A stretch of 9,867 nt of DNA from Legionella genomosp. 1 (GCA_945865355.1 CAMBDN010000080.1:1-9867); one strand, 5' to 3'. Counted from the stretch's first letter, positions 1 to 7,566 are shown. Notes: generated by a model from the letters alone, not told the origin. Numbers and translations are program-made.

Positions 1-377
1 GATAGCCCTGGAATACGCCAAAGCATGCATTCGATGGTCATACTATTGAATGTGGGTAAACAATCTTCATAACCACGAAAAATATCGCGATGATCGATAA
101 GCTTTATCTTTTCTTCCTCAGGGGTGCCAACGAACTGTTCTATAATTGCAGGCCTTTGTGCATCAGTGACGATATAGATAGACCGGATCCAGGGAGCAAA
201 ACGCAATATGGATTTCACACAATAATCAATTTCCCCACATTGATTGAAACGAGTGGGGGACGCGGCTTCCGGCGTATTGACGATACCCATTCGAGTCAGA
301 TAATGGGTGAGCTTATCTGCGTGAGCCTTTTCATGACCATCTACCCAAGTAATCACCGCATCAACGGGCTCTCTCAT
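1..377 (-). CDS. Stealth-family sugar-phosphate transferase, N-terminal part (3' end outside window)
   Basis: This reading frame runs leftward and is open to the window edge, giving 125 codons. Residues 6-14 read DAVITWVDG, the Stealth conserved region 1 motif. Residues 43-125 match conserved region 2 in order: RFNQCGEIDY, then APWIRSIYIVTD at 61-72, DHRDIF at 95-100, and LPTFNS with RIPGL at 107-125. Stealth proteins are hexose-1-phosphate transferases that build phosphodiester-linked capsule or surface polysaccharides; animal GlcNAc-1-phosphotransferase belongs to the same family. The acceptor and donor cannot be told from this fragment. I chose ATG at 377; a GTG lies directly upstream at 380-378, and GGAG at 392-389 sits 8 nt from the GTG and 11 nt from the ATG, so either may be used. 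The gene lies directly behind the terminator of the lipoprotein gene. Later conserved regions would be beyond the edge. The family call is firm; the specific role is inference. Confidence 0.9.
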   Translation of the reverse strand, partial: MREPVDAVITWVDGHEKAHADKLTHYLTRMGIVNTPEAASPTRFNQCGEIDYCVKSILRFAPWIRSIYIVTDAQRPAIIEQFVGTPEEEKIKLIDHRDIFRGYEDCLPTFNSMTIECMLWRIPGL

Positions 378-388
378 CACAACACTGA

Positions 389-392
389 CTCC
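389..392 (-). promoter_or_regulatory. Ribosome binding site of the Stealth gene
   Basis: GGAG on the minus strand, 8 nt before a GTG and 11 nt before the ATG at 377. It directly follows the U-tract of the terminator at 393-421, so translation initiation signals and the terminator tail touch. The spacing slightly favours the GTG start. Confidence 0.5.
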
Positions 393-421
393 AAAAAAAA
401 ACCCCATCATCAAATGGGGTT
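393..421 (-). terminator. Rho-independent terminator after the lipoprotein gene
   Basis: On the minus strand AACCCCAT (421-414) pairs with ATGGGGTT (407-400), an 8-bp stem with four G-C pairs around a 6-nt loop, followed by a run of T (8 A on the plus strand at 393-400). The lipoprotein stop codon at 450 lies about 29 nt upstream. In the plus direction the hairpin is followed only by a mixed T-rich stretch, so it probably works mainly leftward. Confidence 0.88.
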
Positions 422-449
422 CTATTCTGCCGAAAGGGCTAGAAAATTA

Positions 450-635
450 CTAGTGAGTTGCAGCTGGTTCTGATTGGGCAGCTGCTGGCTCTGCTTTTGC
501 AGCAGGCTCTGCCTGTGCTGCGGGCGCGCCTTGAGCATCAACCTTCACCTCAGTTGGTTTTGGTGCTTCTTGACCACAAGCAGTCAACAATCCAGCCATC
601 AGTCCTGCTAAAACTATCGTTCCTAAATGTTTCAT
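450..635 (-). CDS. Small Ala/Pro/Glu-rich lipoprotein
   Basis: A 61-residue protein with a lipoprotein signal peptide: K2, a hydrophobic stretch at 4-19, and the lipobox LTAC with the lipidated cysteine at position 20. The mature part is only 42 residues, has no hydrophobic core and carries EPAA three times (43-46, 49-52, 56-59) in an Ala-rich, probably unfolded tail. The residue after the cysteine is Gly rather than Asp, which by the usual sorting rule suggests the outer membrane. A good ribosome binding site (GGGAG at 646-642, 6 nt from the ATG) and a following terminator support a real, separately transcribed gene. I do not recognise a named family. The function is unknown; a spacer, cell-wall-contacting or entericidin-like small lipoprotein is only a guess. 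The gene is divergent from mutS. Confidence 0.87.
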   Translation of the reverse strand: MKHLGTIVLAGLMAGLLTACGQEAPKPTEVKVDAQGAPAAQAEPAAKAEPAAAQSEPAATH

Positions 636-641
636 ACCATT

Positions 642-646
642 CTCCC
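642..646 (-). promoter_or_regulatory. Ribosome binding site of the lipoprotein gene
   Basis: GGGAG on the minus strand, 6 nt before the ATG at 635. This is one of the strongest Shine-Dalgarno sequences in the window and supports the short lipoprotein gene as genuine. Confidence 0.7.
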
Positions 647-655
647 TCGTTATTT

Positions 656-685
656 TTATTAGTGATGCAATCGTTAGTCTAACAA
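656..685 (-). promoter_or_regulatory. Candidate sigma-70 promoter of the lipoprotein gene
   Basis: On the minus strand TTGTTA (685-680) and TAATAA (661-656) are separated by 18 nt, giving a predicted start near 650 and a very short leader carrying the GGGAG site. Each hexamer matches only part of the consensus, so this is a candidate. A small palindrome (673-683) overlaps the -35 hexamer. Confidence 0.4.
673..683. repeat. 11-bp palindrome GTTAGTCTAAC
   Basis: Perfect 5-bp inverted repeat around a central T. It overlaps the candidate -35 element of the lipoprotein promoter, a position suitable for a repressor site, but the palindrome is short and could occur by chance. Confidence 0.4.
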
Positions 686-693
686 AATTCTAC

Positions 694-715
694 GTTAAGT
701 GAAGGAGTTAAGTGA
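694..715. repeat. 9-bp direct repeat GTTAAGTGA in the divergent control region
   Basis: GTTAAGTGA occurs at 694-702 and again at 707-715, 13 bp apart start to start. The pair lies between the lipoprotein promoter candidate and the mutS promoter candidate, so it may be a tandem regulator site. No regulator can be named. Confidence 0.55.
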
Positions 716-751
716 TTTTATTCATTTCGAGATCCCATCTACCCATATATT

Positions 752-760
752 TGCTAGAAT
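752..760 (+). promoter_or_regulatory. Candidate extended -10 promoter of mutS
   Basis: TGCTAGAAT contains the TGn extension and a -10 hexamer (TAGAAT) one base from consensus; there is no good -35 at the usual distance, as is typical for extended -10 promoters. The predicted start is near 767, leaving a leader of roughly 22 nt before the ATG at 789. The site falls inside the stretch that a GTG start at 699 would have to translate, which argues against that longer start. Confidence 0.5.
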
Positions 761-788
761 CAGGGCACATTTATTTTATCCGCACACC

Positions 789-3335
789 ATGTCCGCAAAC
801 CACACGCCAATGATGCAGCAGTACTTGGGCATAAAAGCAGCTCACCCAGACTTGCTATTACTTTATCGCATGGGTGACTTCTATGAATTATTTTTTGACG
901 ATGCCAAACGAGCCGCACAATTACTTGATTTAACACTGACACATCGTGGACAATCTGCCGGCAAGCCTATTCCTATGGCAGGTGTCCCCTATCATGCGGT
1001 TGAAAATTATCTAGCTCGGTTATTAAGAAAAGGCGAATCGGTTGCTATCTGCGAACAAATCGGTGATCCAGCCACCAGTAAAGGGCCTGTTGACCGCCAA
1101 GTGGTACGAATTCTCACTCCCGGGACCATAACCGATGAAGCGCTGCTCGAAGCCAACCGTGATAACTTATTATTAGCTATTTGCCAAAACCGCCAACAAT
1201 TTGGCCTTGCCTGGGTTGATTTAAGTGGTGGTCGTTTTCATTTGTTACAAGTCAATGGCGACGCACAACTTGCCGCAGAAATTACCCGGCTACAACCTGC
1301 AGAGATTTTGCTGCATGAATCATTTCCACAACTCAACATGAACAATGCCGGCGTTATTAAAGTCCGCCCATCTTGGGATTTTGACGCAAAACGAGCCCGT
1401 GATTTACTCTGTGAACAATTCAAGGTAAATGATTTAAATGCGTTTGGTGAACACGATTACCCTATCGCACACCAAGCTGCCGGCTGTTTATTAGCCTATC
1501 TACAAACGACTCAGCGACAAGCGTTGCCGCATTTAACCACGATAACTTTGGAGCAATGCAATGACTATCTGCAATTGGATGCAGCCACTCAACGTCACTT
1601 AGAATTATTTGAAAACAATCAAGGTGGCCGAGACAATAGTTTATTGGCCATTCTTGACCATACCGCCTGTGCGATGGGGAGTCGCCTGCTTAAACGTTGG
1701 CTTGGACGCCCCTTGCGCTCCCATGCTCAGATTCAGGCCCGCCAGCTCGCAATCGCTGAGTTGATAGAACAGCAACAAGCATCGACGTTACACACCCTAC
1801 TCCGCCAAGTCGGCGATGTGCAACGCATCATTTCACGAATTGCTTTAAAATCAGCCCGTCCGCGCGATTTAATACAGCTACGACAAACTTTATCTTTACT
1901 TCCAACACTTCATGAGACTATATCAGGTAACAAAGTCGTCTTGATGCAAGAAATTTCTCACCGACTAACACCTTTGCCGTTGTTAAACGACTTATTAAAT
2001 CAAGCGCTAGTCGATAACCCGCCCATGCTCATTCGCGATGGCGGCGTCATCGCATCAGGGTTTGACGAAGAACTTGATGAACTTCGTGGACTAAGCGATA
2101 ACGCCACAGAAAAACTATTAACCCTAGAGCGCGAAGAGAAAGAGCGATCCGGGCTATCATCATTAAAATTTGGATTTAATCGAGTACACGGCTACTTCAT
2201 TGAGTTGCCGCTATCCCAGGCAGAAAAAGTGCCACTGCATTATCGACGCAAACAAACTTTAAAAAATGTGGAGCGATACATCACCGAAGAATTAAAAACA
2301 TTTGAAGAAAAGGTGTTATCAGCAGAATTCAAAGCATTAGCAAGAGAAAAATGGCTCTATGAGAATTTATTAGATGAAATTCACCAATCCATTGGACAAC
2401 TGACCAAAATCGCTGATGGACTCAGTCTGCTCGATGCACTCAGCAATCTTGCTGAACGCGCAGAGTCTCTCAGTTGGCACTGTCCCGATTTGGTTGCAAC
2501 GGCAGGCATTGAAATACACGACGGCCGTCACCCGGTGATTGAGCATGTTTTACAGGAAAAGTTCATTGCAAATCATTTGCTACTCAAACCGTCGCAACAC
2601 ATTCTTCTCGTTACAGGCCCTAATATGGGGGGGAAATCTACGTATATGCGGCAAAATGCCTTGATCGTATTACTGGCGCATATCGGTAGTTTTGTCCCAG
2701 CGACCAACGTTCGTTTAGGACCCATCGATAAAATTTTTACCCGTATTGGCGCCAGTGATGATCTTGCTGCAGGACGCTCTACTTTTATGGTTGAAATGTC
2801 TGAAACAGCACATATTTTAAGACAAGCAACCGCAAAAAGCTTGGTTTTGATCGATGAAATTGGTCGAGGAACAAGCACCTATGATGGCATGGCCTTGGCT
2901 TATGCCTGTTGTGCTTATCTTGCCAGCACAGTGAAGGCATACACCCTTTTTTCCACACATTATTTTGAATTAACCACCTTACCCGAAGAATTTCCAAACG
3001 TACGTAATGTCCATCTGCAAGCCACTTTAACCGGCGGGGGCATCGTATTTCTATATAAAGTAGAAGATGGCCACGCGAGCCGTAGTTATGGATTAGAAGT
3101 AGCAGCCCTTGCGGGTATCCCAGCTGAAGTATTAAAGCTTGCTAACCAACATTTACAACAGGCACAAGAAGGCCAACATCGATCAACTGTAAAACATCCA
3201 TCCAAAACAACGCCGATGCCACTTTCAGCCGTATACAGTGAATTAGCGAAAGTTGATGCCGACAATTTATCGGCTCGCGATGCATTGGCGCTTGTCTATC
3301 GATTGAAGGAACTAGCAGTCACTGAACACGTATGA
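789..3335 (+). CDS. mutS: DNA mismatch repair protein MutS
   Basis: MutS binds base mismatches and small insertion loops in newly replicated DNA and, on ATP binding, recruits MutL. From ATG 789 the protein has 848 residues, close to the 853 of E. coli. The N-terminal domain holds the mismatch-reading Phe-X-Glu motif as F31-Y-E33 in GDFYELF. The ATPase has Walker A GPNMGGKST at 610-618 with K616, the signature region SDDLAAGRSTF downstream, Walker B LVLIDE with E690, and the conserved H724 in STHYFEL. The C-terminal segment ending near YRLKEL matches the tetramerisation tail. A longer in-frame start (GTG 699) would add 30 residues with no counterpart in the family and span the promoter candidate. 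The stop overlaps the tamA start by ATGA. No Shine-Dalgarno is obvious. Seven G in a row (2627-2633) encode part of the P-loop. All key residues are present, so it should be functional. Confidence 0.98.
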   Translation: MSANHTPMMQQYLGIKAAHPDLLLLYRMGDFYELFFDDAKRAAQLLDLTLTHRGQSAGKPIPMAGVPYHAVENYLARLLRKGESVAICEQIGDPATSKGPVDRQVVRILTPGTITDEALLEANRDNLLLAICQNRQQFGLAWVDLSGGRFHLLQVNGDAQLAAEITRLQPAEILLHESFPQLNMNNAGVIKVRPSWDFDAKRARDLLCEQFKVNDLNAFGEHDYPIAHQAAGCLLAYLQTTQRQALPHLTTITLEQCNDYLQLDAATQRHLELFENNQGGRDNSLLAILDHTACAMGSRLLKRWLGRPLRSHAQIQARQLAIAELIEQQQASTLHTLLRQVGDVQRIISRIALKSARPRDLIQLRQTLSLLPTLHETISGNKVVLMQEISHRLTPLPLLNDLLNQALVDNPPMLIRDGGVIASGFDEELDELRGLSDNATEKLLTLEREEKERSGLSSLKFGFNRVHGYFIELPLSQAEKVPLHYRRKQTLKNVERYITEELKTFEEKVLSAEFKALAREKWLYENLLDEIHQSIGQLTKIADGLSLLDALSNLAERAESLSWHCPDLVATAGIEIHDGRHPVIEHVLQEKFIANHLLLKPSQHILLVTGPNMGGKSTYMRQNALIVLLAHIGSFVPATNVRLGPIDKIFTRIGASDDLAAGRSTFMVEMSETAHILRQATAKSLVLIDEIGRGTSTYDGMALAYACCAYLASTVKAYTLFSTHYFELTTLPEEFPNVRNVHLQATLTGGGIVFLYKVEDGHASRSYGLEVAALAGIPAEVLKLANQHLQQAQEGQHRSTVKHPSKTTPMPLSAVYSELAKVDADNLSARDALALVYRLKELAVTEHV

Positions 3336-5017
3336 GCAAACTCAAACAATTACTTCTTATCATCTGCTGGATACCCTTATTGGGTGCCGTAAAGCCTATC
3401 AACCTCCAAATTACCGGCGTTGATGGCGATGTGTTACTGAATGTGCAACGCCGCCTAACGGAATTATACCAAGACAAAGCCCTTGCAAACCAACAACCAG
3501 GGGAACTACAGGCTCAAATTGCAAAAGCGATGTATCCTTACGGTTATTTTAAACCACAAATCACGCTATCCCCTGAAAACCTTGGCGCTCATATTATTCC
3601 TGGCCCACAAATGTTAATCACTTCATTGAGCGCAGAACTTAAGGGTGAGGGCGCAAACAATCCCAAAATGCAGCAAACGATCAACGCCCTCCCTATCAAA
3701 ACAGGGCAGCCACTGAATAATACGCATTACGACGATGCGAAAGACGCATTATCATCTGCTGCCGAAAGCTTAGGGTATTTACACGCATCCTTTGAAAAAT
3801 CAGAAATTATAATCGACATGCAGCAATATACCGCCAAAATCATTCTATTGTTCGATACTGGGCCACAGTATTACTATGGTCAAATACGCTTTAAACCAAC
3901 CTATATTTCACCTAAATTACTGCAACGCTATGTACCGTTTAAATATGGACAACCCTATTCACCCGAACAAATATTAGCACTTAATACCAACCTAGCCGCC
4001 AGCGGTTATTTTAAAACGATTAATGTCAAACCATTGACCAAAGAAGAACAACACGTACCGATTGATATCAGCCTACAACCTAGCAGCCGTTTCAGTTACT
4101 CATTAGGTGCCGGTTATGGGACGGATACAGGACCGCGTGGATTAATCGGCCTACATGTTATACCCGTTAATCGCTGGGGTCATAAATTCAATGCCATAGC
4201 ACAAGGTTCTCTCCAGGAAAATGCGCTGCAAGCGCAATACCTCATTCCTGGCTCAAACCCCGTGATTGATAACTATGCCATTACTGGAGGTGCTACCAAC
4301 CTCGACTACAACATTGGTCGCAGTAATTCATTGACCTTGTCGCTAGCACAGCAGCATGTCTTAAGTGATTATCAACGTGTTTTGTCCATTAATGCCCTGC
4401 ATGAGAGCTACTTCTACAAAGGGCAAAGCAAATTAACAGAAGAACAATTCTTCTATCCCAAAGCAATTTTTACGTGGAACAAAACCACCGATCGCTTGTT
4501 CTCCCCTTCCGGCTACGGTATAACAATCAATGGCATCGCTGCAGCGACGCCACTGTTATCAAGCGCTAATATGGCTCAAATCGCTATCGACGCAAAAGCG
4601 GCAATTACCATTGACCCCATCCGCACCCGACTTTATCTACACACCATCCAAGGAACAACACAAATTAACAATGTTGACAAAATACCCATTTCAATCGCCC
4701 AATTACTGGGAGGGGCTGCCAATCTTAAAGGGTATGATTTTAACTCCATAGGCCCCGGTAAATATATTAGTTATGGTGGCGTGGAAATACAAAAAGAGAC
4801 CTTTAAAAAATGGTATTTACTGGGATTTTTTGACAGCGGTGATGTCTATCAACCCAGTGCCAGCAAATTTAAATATGACGTAGGCTTTGGTCTAATGTGG
4901 GTATCTCCAATTGGCCCTATCAAAGTGGCCGTTGCACAGGCTGTTGATAACCATCTAGGCCGATTACGCGATCACTCACCAAAGCTTGTGGTTAATATGG
5001 GGCCCGATCTCTCATGA
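3332..5017 (+). CDS. tamA: Translocation and assembly module outer-membrane subunit TamA (Omp85 family)
   Basis: TamA is an outer-membrane barrel that works with inner-membrane-anchored TamB across the periplasm in outer-membrane biogenesis. The 561-residue length is near the 577 of E. coli. A signal peptide covers about residues 1-19 (K3, K5, hydrophobic core, LLGA). Three POTRA-like domains fill about 20-250, with YPYGYFKPQ in the first and GPQYYYGQIRF, VPFKYGQPYS and LAASGYFKTINV in the third. The barrel begins near GYGTDTGPR at 261-269. The late barrel segment SPIGPIKVAVAQ and the terminal MGPDL match the family's C-terminal end. In the usual VRGF/IRGY motif of Omp85 loop 6, this protein has LKGY with K466 where arginine is expected. 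It starts inside the mutS stop (ATGA) and ends inside the tamB start (ATGA), which fits translational coupling; no strong ribosome binding site is seen. Confidence 0.95.
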   Translation: MSKLKQLLLIICWIPLLGAVKPINLQITGVDGDVLLNVQRRLTELYQDKALANQQPGELQAQIAKAMYPYGYFKPQITLSPENLGAHIIPGPQMLITSLSAELKGEGANNPKMQQTINALPIKTGQPLNNTHYDDAKDALSSAAESLGYLHASFEKSEIIIDMQQYTAKIILLFDTGPQYYYGQIRFKPTYISPKLLQRYVPFKYGQPYSPEQILALNTNLAASGYFKTINVKPLTKEEQHVPIDISLQPSSRFSYSLGAGYGTDTGPRGLIGLHVIPVNRWGHKFNAIAQGSLQENALQAQYLIPGSNPVIDNYAITGGATNLDYNIGRSNSLTLSLAQQHVLSDYQRVLSINALHESYFYKGQSKLTEEQFFYPKAIFTWNKTTDRLFSPSGYGITINGIAAATPLLSSANMAQIAIDAKAAITIDPIRTRLYLHTIQGTTQINNVDKIPISIAQLLGGAANLKGYDFNSIGPGKYISYGGVEIQKETFKKWYLLGFFDSGDVYQPSASKFKYDVGFGLMWVSPIGPIKVAVAQAVDNHLGRLRDHSPKLVVNMGPDLS

Positions 5018-7566
5018 GCTATTTGAAAAAAATCCTCTATATTTTCTCGATGCTCTTTATTGCATTAGCAAGTCTGATAGGCTTCTTGTTTACAACGACA
5101 CCCGGATTATATACGAGCATTAAATTTGCAAATCTATTTTTGCCTGGAGAAATTCATCTACACAGAGCGACTGGACAGCTCATTAACCATTTTTCCTTCA
5201 ATACACTATCTTACGACGAAGACACTTTGCACATACGACTCACAGAAGGAAGTATCCATTGGAAATTAACTGAGCTACTCCATCACCAATTAACCGTCGC
5301 ACTAGAGGCTGATCTGTTAACCGTTAAGATCAACGGCCCTGCCCATCATGTGATTGCCCCACCATTTAATTTACAAATCGACAAACTAGCCATCAAACAA
5401 ATTAAAGTTCAACATTTTGACAACGCGCAGCAGTTTAACAACCTCGAGTTAATCGGTACGATGAACCATCATCTCTGGGCGATTCAGTCACTCAAGACAA
5501 AGCTCGCTACCATTCATTTAGCGCTTAATGGCAGCGGTGAATCAAATGGGAGCTTTCCAACGACGATTAACCTGCAATTCATTCAACAACAGGGTCTTCA
5601 AGGTAACATCACACTGAACGGAGATTTAGCGCTGTATCGTTGGCAAGGCCAATTTAACGGCCCGGCACAAGGCAATATTCGTGGTACGTTGAAAAATGGT
5701 CTCGATATACATTCCGAAGCGCATTGGTACGATGCGACATGGCCTTTCAAAACAACAACACTTAAAGCCAGTCAAGGGAATTTAAGCATCGACGGTACAG
5801 TGCCTGATTTTATGTTAAAAACCGATATGCTTTTTGAAACACCCGTCAAAGCACAATGGCAACTAACAGCCCATGTAAAAAATAAACGGGCAGATGTGAA
5901 CAGTACGATCTATTTCCCACAGGGTCATTTAAAAACCATTATTAGCGCGAAAGGCTCGGTTTATGGGACACAAAACGCCACGTTGAAATTCACGATCAAT
6001 CCAGGTACCTACCAATTTCCACCCGACAGCCCTCTCCCGATTCTCCCCTTTAAAGGGGGGGATATATTCGTCAATCTCTCCCCAAAATCTTTAGATATGA
6101 AAGGGTTATTTACGATTGACCAATACAAGACAATTAATGTAGCCCTCAGTCTACCCAACTTTCGTTGGGAGGAGCTAACAACAACCCGCCAAAACATCGA
6201 TGGAAAATTAAATTTGCAAATTAACTCTCAAGACTTCCTACAAGGGTTAAGCAAAGCAGGTGAAACATTGCGTGGGCAATTACAAATGAAGCTAACTGCC
6301 AAAGGTACTGTTGCCAAACCTATCGTGAATGGAGAGCTACTTTTTACCAATGCCAGTCTATTTATCCCAAAATCAGGCATCACATTTGCCCCTATTCAAC
6401 TCAAATTACAAAGTAGCAATCATCATTGGCAAACTCAGGGGGTCATCACCTCGAATGGCCATGCATTGACGCTGAAAGGCCAAGGTGATTTTTCGCCCCG
6501 GCTCACGGGGAAGTTAACACTGATTGGAGACGATTTTCCAGCGATAAAAACCGCTGACTACAGCATCAATGTTTCACCTCAATTAGCCATGCAAATCAAT
6601 CCTAAGTCCATTGATATCACGGGAAATATCCTGGTACCTTCAGCGCTTTTAAAGCCACTATCGTTTAGCAACACGGTGAGTTTATCGGAAGATGTCATTT
6701 TTATTAGTAAAGAAAAAACAACCACGGAAAACCCGTTCAACTTATCAACAGATGTGCACATTAAAATGGGACAAAATGTCGACTTGGATGTAAAGGGATT
6801 GCGCGGCTTTCTTGATGGGGCAATCCGTATTCAACAGTCCCCTCACAGTGCATCACGAGCGACAGGGGAGTTAAACCTTCGCGACGCTAAATACAAAGCC
6901 TATGGCCAAGATTTAATCATCGAACAGGGGCAATTAGTATTTTCCGGTGGATTAACTGACAGCCCCAGTCTCCATATTCGCGCGATTCGCAAATTTGATG
7001 ATAACAATTCAAAATTTGCCAGTACCGACCGATTACTCGATTTTAGTGCAACCAACATTGATACCATCGATATTGGCAGCCAAACTACCGTCGGTGTCGA
7101 GCTCACTGGGCGGTTAAACGCCCACAAAATCAGGCTATTTTCTATCCCCGCGAATTTGTCTCAGTCGGATATTTTATCCCTGCTCATTCTAGGCAAGCCC
7201 GCGAACCAAGCGAGCAAATCGGGTGGTCAACTATTACTGGCAGCTATTTCCTCGATGAATCTTGATTCCGGCACCAAAGGCCTGCAACTTCTTTCGCAAT
7301 TAAAACAAAGTCTTGGTATTGACTTTAATGTGCAAAATAATACTCCATACAATCAAGCACCAACTCAAGGGGGCGAAAACACAACCGTGGTCGTTGGAAA
7401 ATCACTGTCCAAACGAATTTATGTCAGTTACAACATTGGTGTTTTGCAGAATGACAGTAATGTCTTAACTCTAAAATACTTATTAAATAAATACTTCAGT
7501 ATACAAGTCACCACCAGCGATACAGGTAATGGGCTTGATTTGTTATATACACATACAAAAGATTGA
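5014..7566 (+). CDS. tamB: Translocation and assembly module inner-membrane subunit TamB (short form)
   Basis: TamB is anchored in the inner membrane and spans the periplasm as a long beta-rich, groove-shaped protein that partners TamA; the AsmA-like superfamily is implicated in moving phospholipids to the outer membrane. Residues 7-26 form one uncharged membrane anchor after a short K5-K6 cytoplasmic end. The middle is a long run of alternating polar/hydrophobic strands. The C-terminal TamB domain is clear: GELNLRDAKYKAYGQ, then LIIEQGQLVFSGG, LHIRAIRKF, GVELTGRL, IPANLSQSDILSLLILGK, and the closing KRIYVSYNIGV and GLDLLYT. At 850 residues it is about two thirds of the 1259 of E. coli; the loss appears to be in the central repeats because both ends are present. 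The last residues (HTKD) lack the aromatic ending common in the family. GGGG at 4999-5002 may serve as a ribosome binding site in addition to coupling from tamA. Confidence 0.94.
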   Translation: MSYLKKILYIFSMLFIALASLIGFLFTTTPGLYTSIKFANLFLPGEIHLHRATGQLINHFSFNTLSYDEDTLHIRLTEGSIHWKLTELLHHQLTVALEADLLTVKINGPAHHVIAPPFNLQIDKLAIKQIKVQHFDNAQQFNNLELIGTMNHHLWAIQSLKTKLATIHLALNGSGESNGSFPTTINLQFIQQQGLQGNITLNGDLALYRWQGQFNGPAQGNIRGTLKNGLDIHSEAHWYDATWPFKTTTLKASQGNLSIDGTVPDFMLKTDMLFETPVKAQWQLTAHVKNKRADVNSTIYFPQGHLKTIISAKGSVYGTQNATLKFTINPGTYQFPPDSPLPILPFKGGDIFVNLSPKSLDMKGLFTIDQYKTINVALSLPNFRWEELTTTRQNIDGKLNLQINSQDFLQGLSKAGETLRGQLQMKLTAKGTVAKPIVNGELLFTNASLFIPKSGITFAPIQLKLQSSNHHWQTQGVITSNGHALTLKGQGDFSPRLTGKLTLIGDDFPAIKTADYSINVSPQLAMQINPKSIDITGNILVPSALLKPLSFSNTVSLSEDVIFISKEKTTTENPFNLSTDVHIKMGQNVDLDVKGLRGFLDGAIRIQQSPHSASRATGELNLRDAKYKAYGQDLIIEQGQLVFSGGLTDSPSLHIRAIRKFDDNNSKFASTDRLLDFSATNIDTIDIGSQTTVGVELTGRLNAHKIRLFSIPANLSQSDILSLLILGKPANQASKSGGQLLLAAISSMNLDSGTKGLQLLSQLKQSLGIDFNVQNNTPYNQAPTQGGENTTVVVGKSLSKRIYVSYNIGVLQNDSNVLTLKYLLNKYFSIQVTTSDTGNGLDLLYTHTKD
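6045..6058. repeat. 14-bp perfect palindrome within tamB
   Basis: CCCCTTTAAAGGGG is a perfect 7+7 inverted repeat, followed by further G so that a run of seven G covers 6055-6061. It is preceded by a C/T-rich stretch. It encodes LPFKGGD in TamB and keeps the frame. It could be plain coding sequence or a remnant of a small palindromic repeat element. Confidence 0.6.

Noticed and set aside
90..473. 127-codon plus-strand open frame at the left end
   Set aside because: It lies antisense to the Stealth gene, crosses the terminator and the end of the lipoprotein gene, and shows no family features. The minus-strand motifs explain the region.
458..682. 74-codon plus-strand frame over the lipoprotein gene
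   Set aside because: It is the antisense shadow of the lipoprotein; its Leu/Gln richness comes from the Ala/Glu/Pro repeat on the other strand.
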